This document shows, one piece after another, positions 15,847-23,515 of a DNA stretch of 36,961 nt (position 1 is the stretch's first letter; every line of letters starts with the position of its first letter). The notes beneath the pieces were generated by a model. The model saw only the letters and a program-made list of their open reading frames with translations. It was not told where the DNA came from and made no database searches. The stretch comes from Pseudomonadota bacterium (GTDB lineage Bacteria > SAR324 > NAC60-12): NCBI GenBank assembly GCA_004213175.1, contig SHAT01000018.1, forward strand, positions 1 to 36,961. The letters are read 5' to 3'. Both the position numbers and the translations under genes were made by a program.

Positions 15847-17739
15847 ATGAAAACTAACTCAAAAAAAAATGATGTCCTTGTGATTGGCGGAGGACATGCC
15901 GGTTGTGAAGCAGCGTTAGCAGCAGCAAGAATGGGTGCAGAAACTCTGCTAGTTACTCTGTCACGAGATACAATTGCGCAAATGTCATGTAATCCAGCAA
16001 TTGGCGGAATCGGTAAGGGACATCTAGTAAAGGAAATTGATGCATTGGGAGGAGAAATGGGAAAGGTAGCTGATGCGACAGGTATCCAGTTCCGTGTACT
16101 CAATGCATCCCGCGGTGCAGCTACTCGTGGGTCCCGCTGTCAGTCAGATTTTATGGCTTATAAAACAGTTATGAGACAGATTCTGGAGAGTCAGTCAGGA
16201 CTAGAAATTGTTGAAGGTCTGGTAGAGGAATTATTATTTCAGGGCAGTCAGGTGGTAGGCCTGCGTACGGAAAATGATGAACATTTTGCAGAAACGGTTA
16301 TTATAACCACAGGAACTTTTTTAAATGGTCAGATTCACCGAGGAAAAGAACGAGTGGATGCCGGAAGATTAGAGGAGCCTTCTGCAAAAAAATTATCACT
16401 ATCACTGGCGAATCAGTCGCTCAAACTGGGAAGAATGAAAACCGGTACCCCCGCTCGACTCGATAAACGGAGTATTGACTGGAGTCAACTTGGGTCTCAA
16501 CCGGGAGATGTAAAGCCTAAGAAGTTTTCATTCTGGGATTCAGAGATTTTACTGCCCCAGGTCCCTTGTCATATTGCCTACACAAACGAGAATACGCATC
16601 AGATAATCAAAAATAATCTTGGTAAATCAGCACTATATGGAGGAGAAATAACAGGAATTGGTCCTCGTTACTGTCCTTCAATTGAAGATAAAATTGTTAA
16701 GTTTGCAGACAAAAATAGACATCAGGTTTTCATGGAGCCGATGGGGTTTGCTGAAGATAGTATTATGATTTATCCCAATGGACTTTCAACCAGCTTGCCG
16801 GCTGATGTTCAAGTTGAATTCATGCGTAGCATAACGGGACTCGAAAAAGTTGAAATTATTGAACCAGGTTATGCAATCGAGTACGATATGCTAGACCCGA
16901 CTCAACTTAAAGGGACACTCGAATTAAAAGCGGTAAAAAATTTGTATCTTGCGGGACAAATAAACGGTACGACAGGGTATGAAGAGGCTGCTGCGCAGGG
17001 TTTGATGGCAGGTATAAACGCGGTTTTGAAAGTGCGGAAACAACAACCATTTCTTTTGCAGAGAAATGAAGCATACATTGGTGTGATGATAGATGATTTG
17101 ATCACACGGGGAGTAATAGAACCATACAGGATGTTTACCTCACGGGCAGAGTATAGATTGCATTTGCGTGAAGACAATGCTGACGCACGATTAAGTCAAA
17201 AAGGATGGGAACTGGGGGTTTTGTCTGAAAAATGCTATCAGCAGTTTCAGCAAAAACAACGTCAAATAAATAAGCTGTCAGGACTGGTAAAAACAGAACC
17301 AGTTACACCTACAGTTGCAGTTCAGGAAGAATTGAAGCAGCTTGGAGAATCACCTCTCAAAACGGCGTACAAGCTGGCAGATTTGTTGAAACGCCCAAAA
17401 CTAAATATTGAACGCATCCGAGACAGCGTTTCCATCGGCAGTGAAATAGAATGGAACGAATATGCTGATGTGGTTCAGGAACAGGTAGAAATAGAAATCA
17501 AGTATGCAGGTTATTTGTCAAGACAGGATCAGGAATTAAAACACATTAACCAACTTGACAGGATCTCTCTTCCGGAAGAACTTCAATTATCGAAAATTCC
17601 AGGTCTCTCGCGGGAAGTAATAGAAATATTAGCCAAATCAAAACCTGACACACTTGGCCAAGCCAGCCGTATTACCGGAATGACACCTGCGGCAATTACT
17701 ATTTTACGGGTCCATTTACGTACCATAAAAGCAGCTTAA
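15847..17739 (+). CDS. mnmG: tRNA uridine-5-carboxymethylaminomethyl modification enzyme MnmG (GidA)
   Basis: With MnmE it installs the cmnm5/nm5 group at wobble uridine 34 of several tRNAs, using FAD and methylene-tetrahydrofolate. It is full length at 630 aa. Signature segments are the FAD-binding GGGHAGCEAALAAARMG (14-30), SCNPAIGGIGKGHLVKEIDALGG, TGTFLNGQIHRG, and GRLEEPSAKKLS. GRMKTGTPARLD and RPTYAIEYD-like GYAIEYD follow, and the C-terminal helical domain contains SRIGGMTPAAI-like ASRITGMTPAAITILRVHL. mnmE, rsmG and parAB, common neighbours near the replication origin, are absent. An EamA transporter gene follows after 22 bp. Confidence 0.97.
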   Translation: MKTNSKKNDVLVIGGGHAGCEAALAAARMGAETLLVTLSRDTIAQMSCNPAIGGIGKGHLVKEIDALGGEMGKVADATGIQFRVLNASRGAATRGSRCQSDFMAYKTVMRQILESQSGLEIVEGLVEELLFQGSQVVGLRTENDEHFAETVIITTGTFLNGQIHRGKERVDAGRLEEPSAKKLSLSLANQSLKLGRMKTGTPARLDKRSIDWSQLGSQPGDVKPKKFSFWDSEILLPQVPCHIAYTNENTHQIIKNNLGKSALYGGEITGIGPRYCPSIEDKIVKFADKNRHQVFMEPMGFAEDSIMIYPNGLSTSLPADVQVEFMRSITGLEKVEIIEPGYAIEYDMLDPTQLKGTLELKAVKNLYLAGQINGTTGYEEAAAQGLMAGINAVLKVRKQQPFLLQRNEAYIGVMIDDLITRGVIEPYRMFTSRAEYRLHLREDNADARLSQKGWELGVLSEKCYQQFQQKQRQINKLSGLVKTEPVTPTVAVQEELKQLGESPLKTAYKLADLLKRPKLNIERIRDSVSIGSEIEWNEYADVVQEQVEIEIKYAGYLSRQDQELKHINQLDRISLPEELQLSKIPGLSREVIEILAKSKPDTLGQASRITGMTPAAITILRVHLRTIKAA

Positions 17740-17761
17740 TTATCTGATCGATGTCAAACTA

Positions 17762-18640
17762 ATGAGTGCCTCAGCGTCGCACCGTATCGGAATTATAAGT
17801 ATCTTGGTCGCCCTGCCATTTGTCAGTTTGACCGGTCTATTTGGTAAATTCTTAACTATTTCACCACTGTTGATTGTGCAGGGGAGGAGCATTTTTGCAT
17901 TTGGGACACTGCTGATTGCCTTGCTCGTTATGCGCGAAAAATTATTTTTTCAGGATTATCGTGAATGGATCTGGTTGATGGTCAGTGGAAGTATCCTTGG
18001 GATACATTGGATTGCGTTTTTTGAGGCAATTCAAGTTTCAACAGTAGCTATTGGATTACTCTCTTTTGCGAGTTACCCTTTATTCACCACTCTGTTAGAA
18101 CCGCTTTTTTTCAAAGAAGTATTAAGACGTCAAAATGTTGTTGCGGCATTAATAGTGATTTGTGGATTAGCAATTATGGCCACTTCATCAGAGGAACCAA
18201 ATGCGATTATTTCCGGTTCAGTAATACAGGGTTTGTTGTGGGGACTTTTAGCAGGGTTTGGTTTTTCTGTCCTGACACTGCTTAATCGTGGTTATGTACG
18301 CAATCATTCACCATTATTGCTTACCTGCTGGCAAAACGGCTTTGCTGCTTTGGTTCTCCTTCCTTGGTCATTGTCTGAATCATGGATGATCAGTGGAAAA
18401 GAATGGAGTTTGTTGTTCATTCTTGGTGTGATTTGTACAGTTGGCGGACACACCTTGTTGATCAACGGCTTGCGCCACGTTAAGGCGCAAATTGCAAGTT
18501 TATTGATCGCCGGTTTGGAGCCGGTTGGTGCCATCGTGTTTGCGTTATTTTTGCTAGGAGAAATTCCATCATTGCAAACTTTGCTTGGAGGATTATTGAT
18601 TGTCGGCACAACGTTTTTAATTACCAACAGAGCAAACTAA
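17762..18640 (+). CDS. EamA/DMT-family transporter
   Basis: Inner-membrane protein of 292 aa with about ten hydrophobic segments arranged as two EamA repeats (about 10-140 and 155-290), as in drug/metabolite transporters such as RhaT/YdcZ-like permeases. The repeat pattern is seen in SFASYPLFTTLLEPLFFKEVL (end of repeat 1) and LLIAGLEPVGAIVFALFLLGEIPS (end of repeat 2). Function is probably export of a metabolite; the substrate is unknown. It lies 22 bp after mnmG and 41 bp before a methyltransferase gene in the same direction. Confidence 0.85.
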   Translation: MSASASHRIGIISILVALPFVSLTGLFGKFLTISPLLIVQGRSIFAFGTLLIALLVMREKLFFQDYREWIWLMVSGSILGIHWIAFFEAIQVSTVAIGLLSFASYPLFTTLLEPLFFKEVLRRQNVVAALIVICGLAIMATSSEEPNAIISGSVIQGLLWGLLAGFGFSVLTLLNRGYVRNHSPLLLTCWQNGFAALVLLPWSLSESWMISGKEWSLLFILGVICTVGGHTLLINGLRHVKAQIASLLIAGLEPVGAIVFALFLLGEIPSLQTLLGGLLIVGTTFLITNRAN

Positions 18641-18681
18641 AAAAACAATTTAAAGATTATATAAAAAGATTTCAGAAAAAA

Positions 18682-20142
18682 ATGAAAAGAGAAGCTGAAA
18701 AAAAGAAAGCTAGAGATGTATCTAATTCAAAGTCAGCGAAAATCACTCTTTCTGCTGATGATTTGGTTAAAAAGCCGATTGGTGTAAGAAAAAAATCAAC
18801 AAAATCACCTGGAATGGATGCAGTGGATTCAAAATACAAAGGCGGTCTAGGTTCAAGGTTTTTGGTGAGAAAAAAGGCGGGAGAAAAAATACTTGCTCAA
18901 TTTCCCTGGAAAAGAGAAAGCAAGGCAGAAGATGAATATACTTTAGGTCCTTCTCCTAAAACTAAAAAGTTTTTAAAACAGAGGAGGTCAGCATCACAAA
19001 AGAACATGAGTAGTGATTCTTTTGGTGTACATGGTAAAATCATGCTTGAGGCACTGCAGATTCCAGAAAATAGGCGAAGTATATATAGCGTTACTCATGG
19101 ATTCCACCCTTACCCCGGACGTTTCCATCCGGATTTGCCGAAAACATTACTTAAACAATATCCTGCAGGCATTAAAGTGTTTGATCCTTTTATGGGTGGT
19201 GGTACTGTTTTACTTGAAGGCTTATTGCGGCAGCACCAAGTCATGGGTAATGACCTCAGTCCGATTGCCAATATGGTTGGTAAGGAGCGTTGCCACTGGA
19301 TTTCTGAAAAAAATGCGGGTCGAGTATGGCTGGCATTTGAGGATGTGTCGGAGCGCGTAAAGGTTAGAAGTTATGAAAAAAGGAGCGTGCAGCGTCGTAA
19401 TATAAACTGGCTGAATAAATTTCATCCCCCGTATCTGTTTGTTGAACTGTTGCACTGGATTGACGGTATTGAAAATTTACGCTGTGCAAATGAACGTGAT
19501 ACATTACGTGCAGTATTTTCAAGTTTGATTGTAAAATTTTCGAATAAAATATCAGAAACTTCAGAATTTACCAAACCTCCTACTTTTCCAAAAGGAGCAG
19601 TTGGTAAATGGATGGAACGCAAAACTCAAGAATTACTCAAGAATCAACTTGAATTGGCCAAAAAGATTTCCAAAACCTCTCCTGTAAAGATCTGGAACGA
19701 TAACATTTTAACACTTAAAGGTCCTGAAGAAAAAACGATCGACTGCACAATCACGAGTCCCCCTTTTCCTGGAACTTATGATTATTTTGAACTGCATGAA
19801 CTCCGGATGAAATGGTTAGATTTTCCCACAGAACAAATGACTTCTGGAGAAATTACAAACCGCAATTATACTCCTAAACAGTGGAAACAGGTTTTCCGTG
19901 AATTTATGCTCAAGTTGCGACGTTGGACTACTGAAGAAGGAGTTTGTTATTTACATTTAGGTGACTGGTTGGAAAGTGGTGAACGTGTCAGCGGTTTGGA
20001 ATTTACAAAAAAATACTCTGACAGTATCGGCTGGAAAGTAGCAGGAGGTGCTTCAGTTCAGCGTGAAATATTTGATGCTAATTTACGTCAGTCTTTTGGA
20101 GAATCCGGAAAGTGGGAGCACCTTATTTTGCTACGCCAGTGA
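18682..20142 (+). CDS. DNA methyltransferase (N4-cytosine/N6-adenine class), solitary
   Basis: A 486-aa protein. Residues 1 to about 110 are strongly basic (many Lys and Arg) and look disordered or DNA-binding. A group-typical segment THGFHPYPGRFHPDLPK follows, then the S-adenosylmethionine motif DPFMGGGT (168-175), NDLSPIAN (motif II region), and the catalytic motif TSPPF (358-362). TSPP(Y/F) is the usual form in N4-cytosine enzymes, though some N6-adenine enzymes share it. Motif I precedes motif IV by about 190 residues, which could hold the target-recognition region. No restriction endonuclease, specificity subunit or phage gene is next to it, so it is an orphan modification enzyme. An RNA substrate cannot be excluded. 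It converges on the FecR-domain gene with 8 bp between. Confidence 0.75.
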   Translation: MKREAEKKKARDVSNSKSAKITLSADDLVKKPIGVRKKSTKSPGMDAVDSKYKGGLGSRFLVRKKAGEKILAQFPWKRESKAEDEYTLGPSPKTKKFLKQRRSASQKNMSSDSFGVHGKIMLEALQIPENRRSIYSVTHGFHPYPGRFHPDLPKTLLKQYPAGIKVFDPFMGGGTVLLEGLLRQHQVMGNDLSPIANMVGKERCHWISEKNAGRVWLAFEDVSERVKVRSYEKRSVQRRNINWLNKFHPPYLFVELLHWIDGIENLRCANERDTLRAVFSSLIVKFSNKISETSEFTKPPTFPKGAVGKWMERKTQELLKNQLELAKKISKTSPVKIWNDNILTLKGPEEKTIDCTITSPPFPGTYDYFELHELRMKWLDFPTEQMTSGEITNRNYTPKQWKQVFREFMLKLRRWTTEEGVCYLHLGDWLESGERVSGLEFTKKYSDSIGWKVAGGASVQREIFDANLRQSFGESGKWEHLILLRQ

Positions 20143-20150
20143 GGCAAATA

Positions 20151-21140
20151 TCAGTTTTGTTTTTTGCTTACCCCTTCGTTCGGATCAATGAGAAGTGTAC
20201 GATTCTGGCCTAAATTTAGAATTTTCAAAACCAAATGACCCTCTGCGACATCATCAAAACCTTTTCCATCCATGAAGGCACGTATGGTAATAAGCCCCTT
20301 AAATTCTGGATTTTTTAAACTCGGTGGATATATACCAATCAAGACGCGTGCAAATCCTCTCTCATTAAGCTTAAAAGGTTTAGGCAGTCGAATGCTTTTG
20401 TAATCACTTTCAAAAATTACCAATCCGTTGCGCTTTAGTGACTTCCTGCTGATGCGGTTCTGCAGTTGAACACTTAAGTTCAACTGTATAGACTCTTCGT
20501 TTCTAAAATCCAACTCATATTCAGCTGTTTTGAGATAGAGTAAATTTGGGATATTTTCCACATTTTGAGTTAAATCAGTATTTCGATCAAACCTTGTTAA
20601 CCACTGACCTGGTTTCAAGGTTATTCTAGAATTGAGGTTACTGACTTCTACTTGACCTTCAGTCAAGGAAACAGTAGCTTCATTATTATTCTCTGAGATG
20701 CGTACAGAACTACCCTTGATTCCTATATCGGCAGTAGGTGTACGGATTTTTGTACGTTGATGCCCTTTAACAAAAAATCCACGAAGAGAACCGCCTTTTA
20801 GTGCCAGTTGAAATTTGAAAGTGCGTTTATTCGTCGATTGTTCTTCAGATAAGTCTAAAACGATTGTTGAATTTTCAAACAAACGAACTCTTGAACCATC
20901 TCGGTATTCTATAGTTGTTTTGGATTTATCAGATGTAAGGATTTTATTTCCAGTGAACAGCAGCATTCCATGTCTGCCGTGACTACCTTGGGGGGAAATT
21001 TCGTTAAAAACCTTTACTGCACCTTCTACTTTGAGCAAGGTTGCAATGGCGGGGTTATCACTTTGCGCTGAGACTTTAAAAGTGGATAAGCTAAAGAAAA
21101 GAATTATAAACAGGTATTTGAAGGGAAAGAATATTTTCAT
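20151..21140 (-). CDS. FecR-domain periplasmic protein
   Basis: A secreted protein of unknown function carrying a FecR domain. With the ATG at 21138-21140 it has 329 aa and begins KIFFPFKYLFIILFFSLSTF, a signal peptide with probable cleavage near VSAQ. Upstream in-frame starts would bury this signal. The FecR-like region (about 40-180) has the typical beta-rich pattern, with LFTGNKILTSDKSKTTIEYRDGSRVRLFENS and later RTPTADIGIKGSSVRI and EGQVEVSN, ending around a 'PGQW' motif. The remaining half has no recognised domain. Unlike classical FecR there is no N-terminal sigma-factor-binding region, and no fecI or TonB receptor is adjacent. It follows asd on the same strand. Confidence 0.7.
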   Translation of the reverse strand: MKIFFPFKYLFIILFFSLSTFKVSAQSDNPAIATLLKVEGAVKVFNEISPQGSHGRHGMLLFTGNKILTSDKSKTTIEYRDGSRVRLFENSTIVLDLSEEQSTNKRTFKFQLALKGGSLRGFFVKGHQRTKIRTPTADIGIKGSSVRISENNNEATVSLTEGQVEVSNLNSRITLKPGQWLTRFDRNTDLTQNVENIPNLLYLKTAEYELDFRNEESIQLNLSVQLQNRISRKSLKRNGLVIFESDYKSIRLPKPFKLNERGFARVLIGIYPPSLKNPEFKGLITIRAFMDGKGFDDVAEGHLVLKILNLGQNRTLLIDPNEGVSKKQN

Positions 21141-21212
21141 ATAATTTCTTTCATCTCCCAGTCTAAAATCTACTGTAAAAAAGGACTGGTTCTCAATCAA
21201 CCAGTTTTAAAA

Positions 21213-22211
21213 CTAGCCGGCTGTTAGTACTTCCGCAATTTGAAGAGAATTGAGGGCTGCGCCTTTATAAAGCTGATCAGCAACCACCCAGAATGTAAGT
21301 CCTTTAGGATGAGATAAGTCTTCCCGAATCCGTCCTACATAAGTCTCAGTAGTTTCATCAGCATCCCAAGGCATTGGATATCCGCCGTCAACCGATTCAT
21401 CCTTTACAATTATACCAGGTGAATTTTCGAGAATTCCACGGGCCTCCTTAGCAGTTAACTTATCTTCAGTTTCAATCCACACTGCTTCTGAATGTGCCCG
21501 TAAAACAGGAACTCTCACACAGGTAGCAGAAATTCTCATTTTTGGAGCATCCATGATTTTTTGTGTTTCATTTACCATTTTCATTTCTTCCCTCGTATAG
21601 CCGTTTTCTTGAAAAACATCAACATGAGGGAAGAGGTTGAAAGCAATTTGAGCTGGAAAAACGGAAACATCCAAGGGATCTTTGTTGGTAAATGCACGAG
21701 TTTGGTCAAGTAATTCTTTCATTCCTTTTGCTCCTGCTCCCGAAGTGGACTGATAAGTGGAAACAATTACTCTATTTATTGTCGCTACTTTGTGCAGAGG
21801 ATTAAGAGCAACAACCATCTGGATGGTTGAACAGTTTGGATTTGCGATTATACCATTGTGCTTGAAGGCCATATGCGGATTGATTTCTGGAACTACCAGC
21901 GGAACTTCAGGATTCATTCTAAAAGCACTGCTGTTGTCAATCACAACAGTTCCTGCATCAACAGCGTGATGCACATATTCCTTGCTGCGACCTTTTCCTG
22001 CAGAAAAAAATGCTAAATCAACTCCTTTAAAAGACTTAGGTGTCAGTTCTTCTACTGTTATTTCCTCACCGCAGAACTTAAGTTTTTTCCCTACTGAACG
22101 TTCAGATGCAAGTAGTTTTAAGTTACTAATCGGAAAATTGCGTGATTCCATCAATTTCAGAAACTCCCCGCCAACAGCGCCGGTTGCTCCGGCTATCGCA
22201 ACATTTTTCAA
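21213..22211 (-). CDS. asd: Aspartate-semialdehyde dehydrogenase
   Basis: Reduces aspartyl phosphate to the semialdehyde, the branch point to lysine, diaminopimelate, methionine and threonine. The 332-aa protein has the nucleotide-binding motif GATGAVGGEFLKL (8-20), FSAGKGRSKEY, IDNSSAFRM (91-99), the catalytic cysteine in NPNCST (C127), and TYQSTSGAGAKGMKEL. The final part shows VGRIREDLSHPKGLTFWVVADQLYKGAALN. The start codon appears to be TTG (22209-22211), because the Rossmann motif needs this N-terminus and no ATG or GTG is near; the next ATG is at codon 21, inside the fold. It lies about 110 bp behind tdk. No other lysine/threonine gene is adjacent. Confidence 0.95.
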   Translation of the reverse strand: MKNVAIAGATGAVGGEFLKLMESRNFPISNLKLLASERSVGKKLKFCGEEITVEELTPKSFKGVDLAFFSAGKGRSKEYVHHAVDAGTVVIDNSSAFRMNPEVPLVVPEINPHMAFKHNGIIANPNCSTIQMVVALNPLHKVATINRVIVSTYQSTSGAGAKGMKELLDQTRAFTNKDPLDVSVFPAQIAFNLFPHVDVFQENGYTREEMKMVNETQKIMDAPKMRISATCVRVPVLRAHSEAVWIETEDKLTAKEARGILENSPGIIVKDESVDGGYPMPWDADETTETYVGRIREDLSHPKGLTFWVVADQLYKGAALNSLQIAEVLTAG

Positions 22212-22322
22212 TTTATTCTTTAGTTTAAATGGATTATAGTTTTTGTTGTTTATGACTTTAATTTGTTTTTTTACTTCAACCTGTCAATTTTAATAAATTA
22301 ATAGATGCTCAGTTTTTAAAGA

Positions 22323-22907
22323 TCACATTTTAGTGCTTTCTGCTGACTTAAAATGTTTTCGGCAAACAGAAACGTAGTTATCGTTCCCGCCGATTTGTAT
22401 TTGCTCACCTGAATTTAGTGGCACACCATTTTCATCAAGACGCAAAACCATAATTGCTTTTTTACCGCAGTGGCAGACAGTCTTTATTTCTATCAATTCA
22501 TCAGACCATGCTAATAAATGTAAACTCCCTTCAAACAACTCACCTTTAAAATCTGTACGCAAACCATAGGCCAACACAGGAATCTTTAGTTTATCTACTA
22601 TCTCACCTAATTCAAAAACCTGACTTTTTGTCAAAAATTGTGCTTCATCCAGAAGCAGACAATTTAAAGTTGATTTTTGATTCCTTGTTTCAGTTAACTC
22701 AAGCAAATCATCACATGCATTAAAGCTAACTGCATTTGTTTCCAGTCCAATCCTTGAACGGACAACATCAGTATTGTGACGATCATCTAATGACGGCTTA
22801 AGTATAAGTGTGTCCATTCCTCGCTCATAATAATTATAAGCTGACTGGAGGAGAGTCGTCGTTTTTCCTGCATTCATTGCAGAATAATAAAAATAAAGCT
22901 TTGCCAT
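22323..22907 (-). CDS. tdk: Thymidine kinase
   Basis: Salvages thymidine to dTMP with ATP. The 194-aa protein is a type II (TK1-like) kinase: P-loop SAMNAGKTT (about 8-16), the Walker B-like LLLDEAQFL, a lasso region near [17 protein letters not shown], and zinc ligands in TVCHCGKKA and a CRKHF segment near the C-terminus. It is divergent from clpB, from which it is separated by about 600 bp. A 7-bp inverted repeat (ACCATTC 22944-22950 / GAATGGT 22962-22968) lies 37 bp upstream of the start codon. Confidence 0.95.
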   Translation of the reverse strand: MAKLYFYYSAMNAGKTTTLLQSAYNYYERGMDTLILKPSLDDRHNTDVVRSRIGLETNAVSFNACDDLLELTETRNQKSTLNCLLLDEAQFLTKSQVFELGEIVDKLKIPVLAYGLRTDFKGELFEGSLHLLAWSDELIEIKTVCHCGKKAIMVLRLDENGVPLNSGEQIQIGGNDNYVSVCRKHFKSAESTKM

Positions 22908-23458
22908 CTAAATCAGATTAAATGATGCTCTTTACGAAAAGTCACCATTCATTTCTAAAAGGAATGGTAAATAACTTATGGAAAATCTATGAAGTACAGC
23001 AAAAACCTTTTAATTATAGCAGTTCAGTTGAAAATAATAAAGGGAGGATTTACTCAAAATTTTGATAAAAATAACAAGGCACGCTTGTTGCTCATGATTA
23101 AATAGACCCCGGAGAGTGGCTCCGCCACTTGAATTTTTAAAAAAATTCATGAATTAGAATCCTGAGCCTAGCATGACCTGGGATTTGTTCCATATTCGCT
23201 CCGGGGCGTGACCTCAAAAGATACAGATTTCCCTGACAGATTTCAAGCACGAATTTAAAAATAATAGTAATATTTTAAAATAAATTTTTAGACTCCTGTG
23301 ATACTTTTTCTTCTCCGGATTCCACTCCTCTGATATTTATATTTTTATTGTTGTTTTGATTTTATTTTATTAATAATCACCCAGCAAAAAAATATATTTC
23401 TTATTGTTCTTCTTCAATAAAACAAAAATTACGCTGAATTTTTTTACTTGCAATATTG
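22908..23458. other. Intergenic region tdk - clpB
   Basis: About 600 bp without a convincing gene. It holds a 7-bp inverted repeat near tdk (22944-22968) and a folded element (23107-23206, listed separately). A very AT-rich stretch from 23240 to 23450 follows, and at its right end is the CIRCE operator of clpB. A plus-strand 38-codon frame (22989-23105) ends one base before the folded element; it has no ribosome-binding site or recognisable sequence and is probably chance. Confidence 0.6.
23107..23206. repeat. 100-nt element with potential four-way junction fold
   Basis: A terminal 8-bp pair CCCCGGAG (23107-23114) / CTCCGGGG (23199-23206) encloses three further stems. These are AGTGGC-TCC-GCCACT (23115-23129), TGAATTTTT-AA-AAAAATTCA (23130-23149), and GAATCC (23157-23162) / GGATTT (23181-23186). 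The first two hairpins directly abut each other and the outer stem. GC-rich stems in an otherwise AT-rich region suggest a structured RNA gene, a miniature inverted-repeat element or a palindromic repeat. It matches no RNA family I know, strand is undecided, and no second copy was seen in the window. Confidence 0.5.
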
Positions 23459-23485
23459 TTAGCACTCTAGTAAAGTGAGTGCTAA
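23459..23485 (+). promoter_or_regulatory. CIRCE operator (HrcA binding site) of clpB
   Basis: TTAGCACTC - 9 nt - GAGTGCTAA is a perfect match to the CIRCE consensus, centred about 45 bp before the clpB ATG. CIRCE is bound by the heat-shock repressor HrcA. The promoter overlaps it: a plausible -10 (TAGTAA, 23468-23473) lies in the spacer with a TTACTT -35 at 23444-23449, so bound HrcA would block polymerase. hrcA itself is not in the window. Confidence 0.93.
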
Positions 23486-23515
23486 AGTTTTAATTTTTAC
23501 AAATGTAAAAGATTT

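Noticed and set aside
22989-23105. 38-codon plus-strand frame upstream of the folded element
   Set aside because: No ribosome-binding site, lysine-rich low-information sequence in AT-rich DNA; probably chance.
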